Origin: JAFGGG01 sp964634205
GTDB taxonomy: Bacteria > Spirochaetota > Spirochaetia > SZUA-6 > RPPD01
Length of the DNA stretch: 64,000 nt
Direction: 5' to 3'
Assembly (NCBI GenBank): GCA_964634205.1
Contig: CAZWKE010000015.1
Location: forward strand, 1-64,000
Part shown: positions 1-8,845 of the stretch, piece by piece
Numbering within the stretch: the first letter of the stretch is position 1
Layout of the letters: every line of letters begins with the position of its first letter
Translations under genes and position numbers: made by a program
Notes under the pieces: generated by a model
Databases searched by the model: none
What the model was told of the DNA's origin: nothing
The model's input: the letters and a program-made list of their open reading frames with translations, nothing else

Positions 1-17
1 GGACCACTAATAAAGTT

Positions 18-995
18 TTATTGTGCCTTTACCTTTACCTCAACCGACATGCCGGGTAACAACCGTTTTGCCGCCGGGATCTCGTTAAACTCGATTCTCA
101 CGGGCACCCGCTGGGTGGTTTTGGTGAACTCCCCGATGGAAAAGGGTGGGGGAAGAATACCCGCACCCACGCGGCTGACCGTTCCTTTGAAGGGATAGCC
201 GGAATACGCATCTACGTTGATCTCGACGGGGGCACCCACCTTGATCCGGCTGATTTTGGTCTCCTCAAAATTGGCGGTGACCCAGATGTTCGCAAGGTTG
301 TTCAGGGTAAAGATCGTCTGTCCGGGCTGAACCACATCACCCACGGAAAATGACCGTTTGGCAATGGTACCGGAAACCGGTGCGGTAATACGGGTGTTCA
401 GCAGCTGGGTTTCGATTACCCCAAGCTGCGCCGTGGCCGTATCCACCTGGGCCTGGGCCAGGGAAAGCCGGACACGGGCGGTGTCCGCGGACTGTGACGC
501 GTGCAGGTACTGTTCCCTCGTTGTGGCCCCCGCGTTATAGAGGCCTTTTATGCGGCGAAAGTCGTCCTGCGCCCTGGTCAGCTCGATCCGGGCCAGTACC
601 TGGTTTTGTTTGGCGTATTCGAGCGAAGCGGCCGCCTGTGCCTCCTGCGCTTTCAGATCCGCGTCGTCAAGCAGCACCAGGACTTGCCCGGGTGATACCG
701 TATCGCCTTCGGACACCGGCAGGCTTTTGATTCTTCCCAGCATCTTGGCGCTGATATTTACATGCTCGCCGTCGATGGCCGCGTCATCGGTGCCGACAAA
801 GGTAACGGCGTCGATGATCAGGTATGCCCCGACCGTGACGACCGCCAGGGCCAGCACGCCCAATACAATCGCCCCGATCATCACCGGTGCTTTACGGCCT
901 TTGGTTTTGAACAGTGACTTTTCCTTTGTTTCTTCTATGGGGGAACCTGTTGTCTGCGGCTTGTTATTTTCCCCCGCGGTTTTTGCTTTTCTCAT
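18..995 (-). CDS. HlyD/EmrA-type membrane fusion (periplasmic adaptor) protein
   Basis: A 325-residue adaptor that would link an inner-membrane exporter to a TolC-type outer-membrane channel. A cytoplasmic N-terminus of about 35 residues is followed by one membrane anchor (about 38-60). A biotinyl-lipoyl half-motif (GTDDAAIDGEHVNISAKMLG), a coiled-coil hairpin rich in Ala/Gln/Arg, the second lipoyl half (ITAPVSGTIAKRSFSVGDVV) and a beta-barrel region follow. This order is typical of HlyD/EmrA. It is the last gene of the minus-strand run marR-tolC-ABC-ABC-hlyD, 11 bases after the second ABC gene, and the ATG has an AAGGAG site. The substrate cannot be read from sequence. Confidence 0.93.
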   Translation of the reverse strand: MRKAKTAGENNKPQTTGSPIEETKEKSLFKTKGRKAPVMIGAIVLGVLALAVVTVGAYLIIDAVTFVGTDDAAIDGEHVNISAKMLGRIKSLPVSEGDTVSPGQVLVLLDDADLKAQEAQAAASLEYAKQNQVLARIELTRAQDDFRRIKGLYNAGATTREQYLHASQSADTARVRLSLAQAQVDTATAQLGVIETQLLNTRITAPVSGTIAKRSFSVGDVVQPGQTIFTLNNLANIWVTANFEETKISRIKVGAPVEINVDAYSGYPFKGTVSRVGAGILPPPFSIGEFTKTTQRVPVRIEFNEIPAAKRLLPGMSVEVKVKAQ

Positions 996-1006
996 GGTAT
1001 TACTCC

Positions 1007-2932
1007 TTAGCCGGCCACGCTGTCCTGGACATACGCGCCGGTAAACTGGCTGTTGTATAGGTCGGCGTAAAAGCCGCCGCGGGCAAGCAGTTCATCATGA
1101 TTGCCCATTTCGATGATGCTCCCATTGTTCATTACCAGGATCATTTCCGCGTCACGGATGGTGGAAAGGCGGTGGGCAATTACAAAGCTCGTTCTGCCTT
1201 TCATCAACACCGCCATGGCCTTCTGGATGTACACTTCGGTCCTGGTGTCTACACTTGAGGTCGCCTCATCCAGAATAAGGATGGAGGGGTCGGAAAGAAT
1301 GGCACGGGCAATGGTCAAAAGCTGTTTTTCCCCCTGTGAGATATTCGAAGCCTCTTCCGTCAGTTCCGTATCATACCCGTCCGGAAGTGCCCGGATAAAG
1401 TGATCGGCGTGCGCGGTCTTGGCGGCCTGGATAATCTGCCGCTCGGAGGCGTCGGGCCTGCCGTAGGCGATGTTTTCCTTTATAGTGCCGTTAAACAGCC
1501 ATGTGTCCTGCAGGACCATACCGAACATGGTGCGCATCTGTCCGCGGCGCAGGTCGCGGATATCGATCCCGTCCACGGTAATTTTTCCTCCCTGGATCTC
1601 GTAAAAACGCATCAGCAGGTTTACCAGGGTTGTTTTACCCGCGCCAGTGGGACCGACAATCGCGATCATCTGACCCTGCTTCACGTCAATATTCATGTTT
1701 TCCATCAAAATGTTGTCGTCTTTATAGCCGAACCTGACCTTGTCGAAGCGCACGTCACCCCGCGGTTTGCGGATTACGAGGGCATCGGGCCGGTCGGGGA
1801 TCTCCTCTTCCTCATCCAAAATCTCGAACACCCGCTCGGCACAGGCGATGGTGGACTGGAGGATGTTCGCGATATTGGCGGTTTGGGCAATGGGCATGGT
1901 AAAACGCCGCGAGTACTGGATAAACGCCTGGATATCGCCGAGGTTGAGCGCCTTTTGCGCGGCCAGGATTCCCCCGACTACGCAGATCAGGACATAGCCG
2001 AGATTATTGATAAAGTTCATCATGGGCATGATGATCCCGGATACGAACTGGGCCTTCCAGCTTGCCTTGTACAGCCGGTCATTGATCCGGTTGAACTCGG
2101 TGATGGATTTTTTCTCATGGCCGAAGGCCTTGACGATTTTATGTCCGGTGAACATTTCTTCCACGTGCCCGTTTAACTGCCCCAGGTGCTTTTGCTGGGC
2201 GGCGAAGTTCTTTTGCGACATCTTGGCGATTTTCATAGTGGCAAAAAAAGACAACGGCAGGGTGACCAGGGTGATCAGCGTCAGCAGAGGACTGATGGTG
2301 AGCATCATGATCAGCACCCCGATGATGGTAAATACCGAGGTAATGACCTGGGTCAGGCTCTGCTGCAGGGTGGTGGAAATGGTGTCGATGTCATTGGTAA
2401 CCCGACTCATGATATCCCCGTGTGCCCGCGAATCGAAGAATTTCAGGGGCAGGCGGGCCAGTTTCTTACTGACGTCGGAACGCAGGGCATAGACGATTTT
2501 CTGACTGATGCCGGCCATCTGGTACTGCTGGATATAGGTGAACAGGGAACTCAGGGCATACAGTCCGATTAAAATCAGAATGGTTCGTCCGATAAAGATA
2601 AAGTCAATCGAGGGCATGGGCTGCTTCACAAAAACCGAAACATACTTGGAAAGCAGGCCGTCGAACAGTTTGGTGGTCACCTGACCCATAATCTTGGGGC
2701 CCACAATCGTAAAGACCGTACCCAATAGCGCGAAGACAAGAATAAGCATCAGTTTCACCGCATGGGGTCTTAGGTACAGGGTCATCCGCTTCATGGTCCC
2801 CTTGAAGTCCTTGGCCTTTTCCGCCGGCGCGCCGCCCATCATGCCGCGCATAAAGCGCGGGTTTTGTTGCCGCCTGCCGCCCAAGGCCCTGCCCTGCGGG
2901 GACGACGCCTGTGTTTGTTTTCCGTCACTCAT
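1007..2932 (-). CDS. ABC exporter half-transporter, canonical ATPase subunit
   Basis: A 641-residue fused permease/ATPase. After a charged, Gly-rich N-terminal tail comes a six-helix ABC exporter membrane domain (about 55-350), then a nucleotide-binding domain with Walker A GPTGAGKTT near residue 427, signature NISQGEKQLL and Walker B ILILDEATSS with the catalytic Glu present. Its start overlaps the previous ABC gene by four bases (ATGA), so the two are translationally coupled. The partner has Asp in place of the catalytic Glu, the pattern of asymmetric heterodimeric exporters (BmrCD, TM287/288 type). This subunit is therefore probably the one with the consensus ATP site. Substrate unknown. 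Confidence 0.93.
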   Translation of the reverse strand: MSDGKQTQASSPQGRALGGRRQQNPRFMRGMMGGAPAEKAKDFKGTMKRMTLYLRPHAVKLMLILVFALLGTVFTIVGPKIMGQVTTKLFDGLLSKYVSVFVKQPMPSIDFIFIGRTILILIGLYALSSLFTYIQQYQMAGISQKIVYALRSDVSKKLARLPLKFFDSRAHGDIMSRVTNDIDTISTTLQQSLTQVITSVFTIIGVLIMMLTISPLLTLITLVTLPLSFFATMKIAKMSQKNFAAQQKHLGQLNGHVEEMFTGHKIVKAFGHEKKSITEFNRINDRLYKASWKAQFVSGIIMPMMNFINNLGYVLICVVGGILAAQKALNLGDIQAFIQYSRRFTMPIAQTANIANILQSTIACAERVFEILDEEEEIPDRPDALVIRKPRGDVRFDKVRFGYKDDNILMENMNIDVKQGQMIAIVGPTGAGKTTLVNLLMRFYEIQGGKITVDGIDIRDLRRGQMRTMFGMVLQDTWLFNGTIKENIAYGRPDASERQIIQAAKTAHADHFIRALPDGYDTELTEEASNISQGEKQLLTIARAILSDPSILILDEATSSVDTRTEVYIQKAMAVLMKGRTSFVIAHRLSTIRDAEMILVMNNGSIIEMGNHDELLARGGFYADLYNSQFTGAYVQDSVAG

Positions 2933-4659
2933 GCAATCTCCTCCTCCGAAAGCTGGGAGGCCACAATCTCCTGATATACCTTGCAGGTTTTGTACAACTC
3001 CTTATGGGTCCCCATTCCGGCCACACGGCCCTCTTCAAGCACAATAATCCTTTCGGCGTCCATGATGGTGGCCACCCGTTGTCCCACGATCAGTACCGTG
3101 GCGTTCGCGGTTTCACGGCGCAGGGCGGCCCGTAGTTTGGCGTCGGTTTTAAAATCCAGGGCGGAGAAACTGTCGTCAAACAGGTAGATCTCCGGTTTGC
3201 GGACCAGGGCGCGGGCGATGGAAATACGCTGTTTCTGCCCGCCGGAAACATTGGTGCCGCCCTGGGTGATATACGAATCATAGCCGTCGGGCATGTCCCG
3301 GATAAACTCCTCGGCCTGGGCAATGCGTGCAGCCTTTTTCAGCTCGGCCTCCGTCGCCTGCTCACGGCCGTAGCGGATGTTTTCCGCGATGCTGCCGGAG
3401 AACAGTACGGCTTTCTGCGGTACCAACCCGATCTTGGCGCGCAGGTGGGAAAGGGGCAGCTCTCGTACGTCAACCCCGTCGATCAGGATACTGCCGTGCT
3501 CCACATCGTAAAAACGGGGGATAAGATTGATCAGGGTTGATTTTCCGGAACCGGTGGAGCCGATGATCGCGGTCACCTCACCGGGGGCAGCGGAAAAGGA
3601 AATACCGGAAACCGCGGGTTCCTCGGCGCCGTGATAGCTGAAGGTCACGTCCCGAAACTCGATATACCCTTTCTTCCGTGTTCCCGTAAGCCGCGGCTGC
3701 GGTGGTTCCTTGATTTCGGGCTCGGTTGCCAGTACCTCGATAATCCGTTCGGCCGAAGCCTGGGCCCGCGGCAGCATGATCAGCATCAGGGCGGACATCA
3801 GCAGGGCGAACAGGATCTGCATAGCATACTGCAGGAAGGCCATCATGTCGCCGATATTCGTGGTGCCGTGGTTAATGCGGATGCTGCCGAACCAGATGAT
3901 CCCGATGGTGGTAAGGTTCATCACCAGCATCATGATCGGCATAACCACGGCCATCAGTTTGTTCACCCGGATAGAGATGGTGGTCAGGTCGAGGTTTGCC
4001 TCCCGGAAGCGCTTCTTTTCGTCGTCGATCCGGTTAAAGGCGCGGATCACCCGGATGCCGCTGAGGCGTTCGCGCATAACCATGTTTATTTTATCGATTT
4101 TTTTCTGGATAGAGCGGAACATGGGGAAGGCCTTGCCGGCGACAAGGATAATGGTGCCTACCAGGACCGGGATGACCACGATGATTACCCATGACAGGCC
4201 GGCATCCTTTGATACCGCCATGATAATGCCGCCCACGCACATAATCGGGGCATAGATCATCATCCGCATGATAATCAGGGTCACCATCTGTACCTGGGTG
4301 ACGTCATTGGTATTCCTGGTGACCAGCGACGGTTTCCCCAGTTTGTCGAATTCATGCAGGGAAAATCTGGAAACATGGGTGAATATTTTTCGGCGGAGAA
4401 TTTCTCCCAATCCCATGGAGGCGTGGGATGCCAGATAGCTGGCCAGGATCGCGCATATCGAGCCCCCCAGCGCCAGCAGCAGCATCAGGCCGCCGGTCTG
4501 CATAATGTAGTTCACATCACCGTTTGTAATACCGGTGTTTACGATATCGGACATCAGGGTGGGCAGGGCAAGGTCGGACATGGCCCGGAAAAAGACCAGC
4601 ACGCAAACCGCCGCCACGGGGATTGCATATGGTTTTAAGTAACGAAACAGTCGAAGCAT
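2929..4659 (-). CDS. ABC exporter half-transporter, degenerate catalytic site
   Basis: A 576-residue ABC exporter half with six membrane helices (about 15-310) and a nucleotide-binding domain with Walker A GSTGSGKST near residue 366 and signature VSGGQKQR. Walker B reads IYLFDDSFSALD: the usual catalytic Glu is Asp. This substitution marks the degenerate-site subunit of heterodimeric exporters such as BmrC and TM287. It lies between the TolC-like gene (7 bases upstream) and its presumed partner (4-base overlap). Neighbouring adaptor and channel genes suggest export across both membranes. Confidence 0.93.
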   Translation of the reverse strand: MLRLFRYLKPYAIPVAAVCVLVFFRAMSDLALPTLMSDIVNTGITNGDVNYIMQTGGLMLLLALGGSICAILASYLASHASMGLGEILRRKIFTHVSRFSLHEFDKLGKPSLVTRNTNDVTQVQMVTLIIMRMMIYAPIMCVGGIIMAVSKDAGLSWVIIVVIPVLVGTIILVAGKAFPMFRSIQKKIDKINMVMRERLSGIRVIRAFNRIDDEKKRFREANLDLTTISIRVNKLMAVVMPIMMLVMNLTTIGIIWFGSIRINHGTTNIGDMMAFLQYAMQILFALLMSALMLIMLPRAQASAERIIEVLATEPEIKEPPQPRLTGTRKKGYIEFRDVTFSYHGAEEPAVSGISFSAAPGEVTAIIGSTGSGKSTLINLIPRFYDVEHGSILIDGVDVRELPLSHLRAKIGLVPQKAVLFSGSIAENIRYGREQATEAELKKAARIAQAEEFIRDMPDGYDSYITQGGTNVSGGQKQRISIARALVRKPEIYLFDDSFSALDFKTDAKLRAALRRETANATVLIVGQRVATIMDAERIIVLEEGRVAGMGTHKELYKTCKVYQEIVASQLSEEEIA

Positions 4660-4666
4660 ACGGCCT

Positions 4667-6043
4667 TTACCTTATTTCTTCCTGTGCCACGGCCCGTGCC
4701 AGATCGGCGGCGGCGATCTTCACATCGATCTCGTTGTTGGTCACCGCAAAGTTCGCCCGCAGCAGGGCAAGCTGTGCCCGCAGCAGATCCAGGTTGTTGG
4801 CCGAACCGGCTTTATGCCGTTCCTGTGTGACCCGCAGGTTTTCCTCGGCCTGGTCCACCATCCCTTTCACCAGGGAAAGATCAGCGCGTGCCCGCTTGAA
4901 ATTGAGGATGCAGGTGCGTACGTCAAGTACCACGTTGTTTCTTTGCTTCTGCGCATCGGCCCTGATTTTATCGAGCGTATTACTCCCCGCGCGTGTGTCC
5001 GCCAGGGTTGAGGGGAGACCACCCAGGTCGTAGCTGATAACAACACCCAGCGACCAGGTGCCGGTAAACAGCCACGGGTCGGTCTGAAAGGCCATGCGCT
5101 GATTGGGGTCGGCCAGGATATAATTCCCCGTAAGCATTACCGTCGGGTACAGACTCGCCTGGGCCAGGCGTAGACTGTGCTCGCCGGTCTCCATGCTGAT
5201 TAGCGAGGCCCGGGTTTCCGGCCGCTGTTTCAGGGCGGCGGCGATCAGGTCGTTCTCATCCAGGTTTTCGTTGAAGGACGGGCCTTTTTCCCGGTCCGCT
5301 CCGGTGGAGAGGGTAAGCGACCCGGTTATATCGGCCGCGGTATTGTTTTCTCCGATAAGCGTAAGCAGGGTCAGATAGGCCCGCTTCTGCCGCGACACCG
5401 CGTCGCCCAGGTCGATCTCCGCCTGCTTTACCCGCATGTCCGCAGTCAGTACGTCCGCCTTGGTGGCCGTGCCCAACGACGCCTGTTTGTCTACCAGTTC
5501 ACGATTGGTCTGCAGAAGCTCCAGATTTTTTTTCAGTGTTTCCACATTGGCGCCGGCGCGCACACATTCCCAGTAAGCCCGCCGTACCTCGAATACCAGG
5601 GAGCGTTTCACCATTTCCAGGGTAAGCTGTTTACCGTCCGCCTGCAGCGAGGCAATAGCGGCGCTTTCCCTGATGCGGAACCCCGCAAAGACGGGGTACT
5701 GCAGGTTGACACTGAAGGTGAAGATATTGGTAAGTGACGGCGGTATGGAAAAGGAAATCGTTCCCGGCCCCGAGGGATTGTCCACCTCCATGGAAGAGGA
5801 CGGCAGATCACTTAAGTGCTGGTAGCCCGCAGACAGGGTCAGGGAGGGAAATAGTTTGAAGGAGGCCGCGTCCGCCTTGGCCTGCGCTGCCAGCCAGTCC
5901 CAGTTTGCGCTGCGGATTCCGGGATCATTGGCCAGGGCGTCGGCCACCGCCTGTTCAAGTGACAACACACGGCCTTGCGCCGCCAGCGGGAGGGCCGTGA
6001 AAACAAAAACACTATATATGATAAAATACAATAGTTGTTTCAT
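4667..6043 (-). CDS. TolC-family outer membrane efflux protein
   Basis: A 458-residue protein with a signal peptide (hydrophobic stretch 5-20, ending LPLAAQG) and the two-fold TolC repeat: long amphipathic helices with LEQAVADALANDPGIRSA early and a second copy LIAAALKQRPETRASLISME mid-protein. Length and repeat fit the outer-membrane factor family. It should form the trimeric exit duct for the ABC/HlyD pair downstream. It starts 13 bases after the MarR-family gene, so all five genes are probably one transcript. Confidence 0.92.
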   Translation of the reverse strand: MKQLLYFIIYSVFVFTALPLAAQGRVLSLEQAVADALANDPGIRSANWDWLAAQAKADAASFKLFPSLTLSAGYQHLSDLPSSSMEVDNPSGPGTISFSIPPSLTNIFTFSVNLQYPVFAGFRIRESAAIASLQADGKQLTLEMVKRSLVFEVRRAYWECVRAGANVETLKKNLELLQTNRELVDKQASLGTATKADVLTADMRVKQAEIDLGDAVSRQKRAYLTLLTLIGENNTAADITGSLTLSTGADREKGPSFNENLDENDLIAAALKQRPETRASLISMETGEHSLRLAQASLYPTVMLTGNYILADPNQRMAFQTDPWLFTGTWSLGVVISYDLGGLPSTLADTRAGSNTLDKIRADAQKQRNNVVLDVRTCILNFKRARADLSLVKGMVDQAEENLRVTQERHKAGSANNLDLLRAQLALLRANFAVTNNEIDVKIAAADLARAVAQEEIR

Positions 6044-6056
6044 AGGTTACTCCGTT

Positions 6057-6518
6057 TTAGTTTTGCGTATGAGGATGACCATGGTCCGCCGAATATTCCT
6101 TGTCCAAAAGCTCCAACAGAAAGCGTAAGTCTCCGAGCATTCGCTCTATCCGGTCCGACGGCATGGAGAGAAATATCTGTTTCAGCCTGGATTCCATGGG
6201 TTTCATCCAGTTCCCGATAAAATTCTCCAGCGTGGGGGTCGCTGAGATAATAAAACTGCGGCGATCCTCCGGATCCAGGCTGCGGGTCAAAAGCTCCTGG
6301 CTTTCCAACCTGTCGATGATCCCCGTCAGCGTACTGGCCGGAATACCGATCCTTTCGGCAAGTTCGGTCACTCGGCTTGTCTTGCGTTTTTTCATGCTCA
6401 CCAGCACAAAAATCTCAGTCATTGAAAACCCGGCGTTCCTGAATACGTCCCCCATCATGTGCCTGATTTTGTGGCTGATCTGGTGAAACAGTTCAAACAA
6501 CTGGATTTCATAGTCCAA
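6057..6518 (-). CDS. MarR-family transcriptional regulator
   Basis: A 153-residue protein with the MarR winged helix: helix-turn-helix KTSRVTELAERIGIPASTLTGIIDRLESQELLTR followed by the wing DPEDRRSFIISATP. N- and C-terminal helices (LFELFHQISHKI; LLELLDKEY) would form the dimer interface. It is the first gene of the efflux operon, so autoregulation and derepression by an exporter substrate is the expected scheme. The upstream spacer holds a perfect 10-bp palindrome that could be its operator. The C-terminal HGHPHTQN tail is His-rich; metal sensing is possible but unproven. Confidence 0.92.
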   Translation of the reverse strand: MDYEIQLFELFHQISHKIRHMMGDVFRNAGFSMTEIFVLVSMKKRKTSRVTELAERIGIPASTLTGIIDRLESQELLTRSLDPEDRRSFIISATPTLENFIGNWMKPMESRLKQIFLSMPSDRIERMLGDLRFLLELLDKEYSADHGHPHTQN

Positions 6519-6580
6519 GGCTTCCTCTTTTCACGGAATTGCTTCTGCCGGAATCGGCGGCGGAAAAAATTCCGAAAGCA

Positions 6581-6608
6581 AATATTTTGATCCCGAATAT
6601 TTCGAAAT
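6581..6608. promoter_or_regulatory. Candidate MarR operator in the divergent spacer
   Basis: The 255-base spacer between the divergent marR-type and osmC-type genes contains the perfect palindrome ATTTCGAAAT (6599-6608) and two direct copies of AATATTTyGA (6581-6590 and 6596-6605). AT-rich palindromes of this size close to their own gene are typical MarR targets. Assignment rests on position and symmetry only. Confidence 0.35.
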
Positions 6609-6773
6609 CGTAATAATTGAAAAATAAATAGAGCCCCGCGGGAAGTCAAGTTTTTTTCGCATGATCTTTGTATGAAACCGCGAGGTTTCGCGGCACCACA
6701 TATTTTTTATAACCTGTTCACCCTCCGCCTGAAAGCAGATATAGTATTAAGAAAAGCCCAAGGAGGAAGTTCT

Positions 6774-7199
6774 ATGCAGCATCACACAACCGCTACTTAC
6801 GCGGACGGATTGAGTTTTGATGTTGAGCTCGATAATCATCACTTCATGATTGACGGCGACGAAGAGTTCGGCGGAAAGGACAAGGGGCCCAAACCGAAAA
6901 AGCTGTTGCTCGCCGCGTTGGCCGGATGTACGGGGATGGATGTGGTTTCCATTCTGCACAAAATGAAAATGCCGTTCGACCGGTTCTGGCTTGAGGTGGG
7001 GGCGGAGGTTGACGAACAGGCCAAACCCATCGTTTATACCTCGTTTGTGGTCAGTTACTGTTTCTCCGGCAGCAACCTGGAGCCTGAGAAGATCGACAAG
7101 GCCATATCGCTTTCAAAGGAGAAGTACTGCAGTGTTTCGGCAATGTTTCGCGAGTTTGCGGAGGTGCGCACGGAGGTAAAACTCAATCCGCAGCGATAA
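6774..7199 (+). CDS. OsmC/Ohr-family thiol peroxidase-like protein
   Basis: A 141-residue OsmC-family protein. The ATG at 6774 follows AAGGAGGAAGTTCT, an excellent ribosome-binding site; a longer frame opening at 6672 has no such site. Both family cysteines are visible, in LLAALAGCTGMDVVSIL and SKEKYCSVSAMF, the peroxidatic/resolving pair that reduces organic hydroperoxides. It belongs to the YhfA-like branch by overall look (SGSNLEPEKIDKAISLSKEKYCSVSAM). It stands alone on the plus strand, divergent from the MarR-controlled operon, and its 3' end overlaps the convergent metallopeptidase gene by 17 bases. Confidence 0.9.
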   Translation: MQHHTTATYADGLSFDVELDNHHFMIDGDEEFGGKDKGPKPKKLLLAALAGCTGMDVVSILHKMKMPFDRFWLEVGAEVDEQAKPIVYTSFVVSYCFSGSNLEPEKIDKAISLSKEKYCSVSAMFREFAEVRTEVKLNPQR

Positions 7200-7908
7200 T
7201 ATGGGATTTCAGTAACCGGCGGTATTCTCTCCATTCAGGCATAATCGAACTTACCAGGGCCCAGTACTTCTTTGAATGGTCCCGGTGTTTTATGTGACAC
7301 AGCTCGTGTACCGCAACGTACGCCAGGATCTTCGGCGGAAACTCGCTGAGCCGCAGGTTGAAGTTGAGAATATTGGTTTTTCCGCAGCTTCCCCAGATTC
7401 GCTTTTGTTCTTTTATGCGGATACCGGCAGGGTGGAGCCCAAGCTTTTTGCCGTATTTTTTGGTTATGCGCTCTATTTCACACAGCATATACTCTTTTAA
7501 CCAGACTTTTAACGCCTTTTTAACGGTTTGCTCCCGCCGGGTGCCGGTTATGGATGAAGGGACCCTGACTAAAAAACCGTTATCATACAGAACCGCGGCT
7601 TTTTTTACCCCGTCCGCTTCCACGGCCAGGGGCACCATGGTCCCCAAAAACTGCAGTCTGGCACCGTCGACATACCGTTCGGGTTTACGTATTTTGGCCT
7701 GTTTTACCTTTTCCTTCAGTTTTTGATACGCGGCCAACACCCGCTGCTTTTTTTTCTCGATAAAATTATCCACCATATACAATGGGGTCCCGTAGGGGAT
7801 AACCACCTCCACCCCTTTTGGTCTGATAATGATATGCATATACCGCGCACGCGGGCTTTTCCGTAATGTATACGGGATTCGTTTATTATCTACTAGTATC
7901 TCGTTCAT
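7183..7908 (-). CDS. YgjP-like (M48-type) metallopeptidase
   Basis: A 241-residue YgjP/DUF45-family protein. It begins with the typical YTLRKSPRARYMHIIIRPKGVEVVIP strand region, contains KRIWGSCGKTNILNFNLRL, and carries the zinc motif HELCHIKHRDHSKKYW (HExxH plus downstream His). The family is often found beside type I restriction genes, but none is present here. Probably a soluble cytoplasmic zinc peptidase. It converges on and overlaps the osmC-family gene by 17 bases. Confidence 0.88.
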   Translation of the reverse strand: MNEILVDNKRIPYTLRKSPRARYMHIIIRPKGVEVVIPYGTPLYMVDNFIEKKKQRVLAAYQKLKEKVKQAKIRKPERYVDGARLQFLGTMVPLAVEADGVKKAAVLYDNGFLVRVPSSITGTRREQTVKKALKVWLKEYMLCEIERITKKYGKKLGLHPAGIRIKEQKRIWGSCGKTNILNFNLRLSEFPPKILAYVAVHELCHIKHRDHSKKYWALVSSIMPEWREYRRLLKSHIIAAD

Positions 7909-7965
7909 AAACTATGCGAATAATAGCAGATGAACGGCTTTCTTGTACAGGCTTGGTACGCGTAT

Positions 7966-8652
7966 TTAATGTTCGTCTATAACTTTCCAGTTGATGGAAT
8001 AGCCGATTTTGGCCGCGAGCGCCTCCATGTCCGCGTCGGTATGGTATTTCATGGTACCCGGGCTGACCACAATCTGCCCGTTTTCAGAGCTGAATACGGT
8101 TGCCAGGTGATGAGCGGCCTTTACCTCCTGGAGGTTGTCGCCGGATTCGTCCTTCAGGGAAATAACACCATTGCAGTCGCAAATGTAGGTCGTATCCTTG
8201 TCCGCACGGATATAAAAAACCGTCCCGCGCACGCCCATAACGGCGACATTGGTCCTTACCTGGAACGCATCCGCATTACTCAACCTGTTCAGGTTTTTCA
8301 GTACCGAGGCAAGACTACCCTGCGCCAAATCGAGTTTTTTTACCTGCCCCGAAAAATCAAGCGTCACCCGGGTGTTTTCCGCTATCTTGATGATATTTTT
8401 CTTGTCAAAAACTATTTCACATTCGGAAGCCGGTCCGGTAGCCAGGGTAGCGGTGGCGGGGACATCGTCTCCGATACTGACCTGTTTTTGGTTCATGGTA
8501 ACGGTCCCTTCGATGTAGATGACCTGGCCGCTTTTCAGCGTGCCGCGTGCCGTATTACTGCCTGTTGTGGTGCCTTGTTTCTGGCAGGCTGCGAACATGG
8601 CAGCCAGTATGAAGACAAACATAACTCCCCCCGTTATTCTGAATCGGTCCAT
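7966..8652 (-). CDS. FecR-domain lipoprotein
   Basis: A 228-residue lipoprotein. The start at 8652 is preferred over an upstream ATG at 8754 because AAAGGAGGAAGTATCATC directly precedes it and the protein then opens with a proper signal ending LAAMFAACQ (spirochaetal lipobox, Cys about 23). The body matches the FecR beta-rich domain: VIYIEGTVTMNQKQVSIGDDVPATATLATGPASECEIVF and FQVRTNVAVMGVRGTVF. Such stand-alone FecR lipoproteins are common in spirochaetes and their role is unknown. No FecI-type sigma factor is adjacent. Confidence 0.87.
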   Translation of the reverse strand: MDRFRITGGVMFVFILAAMFAACQKQGTTTGSNTARGTLKSGQVIYIEGTVTMNQKQVSIGDDVPATATLATGPASECEIVFDKKNIIKIAENTRVTLDFSGQVKKLDLAQGSLASVLKNLNRLSNADAFQVRTNVAVMGVRGTVFYIRADKDTTYICDCNGVISLKDESGDNLQEVKAAHHLATVFSSENGQIVVSPGTMKYHTDADMEALAAKIGYSINWKVIDEH

Positions 8653-8845
8653 GATGATACTTCCTCCTTTTTTTGAACTGGATCCGGGTGCTTTATTTAC
8701 CTGAAGGTAACAGCGCCTTAGATATAATATAATGACGTGAACCCGGGTTAGCAAGCCCGCAGCGATTCCAAATGTAAAGATTTAGAATCGCCGGCAAGTT
8801 AATAAGTGAGTAGAACACATACCGTGAAAGGTGTATAATCACCGT

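Noticed and set aside
1400..2176. 258-codon open frame on the opposite strand of the ABC gene
   Set aside because: Antisense shadow of a strongly recognised ABC domain; no ribosome-binding site and no protein family.
8767..8779. CCAAATGTAAAGA, also present at 36502-36514
   Set aside because: Two copies of a 13-mer in unrelated AT-rich spacers, with no symmetry or shared distance to a start; probably chance.
8762..8791. 7-bp hairpin upstream of metE, considered as a riboswitch
   Set aside because: Only one short stem with a 16-base loop; none of the conserved cores of SAM or cobalamin riboswitches is present in the 90-base leader.
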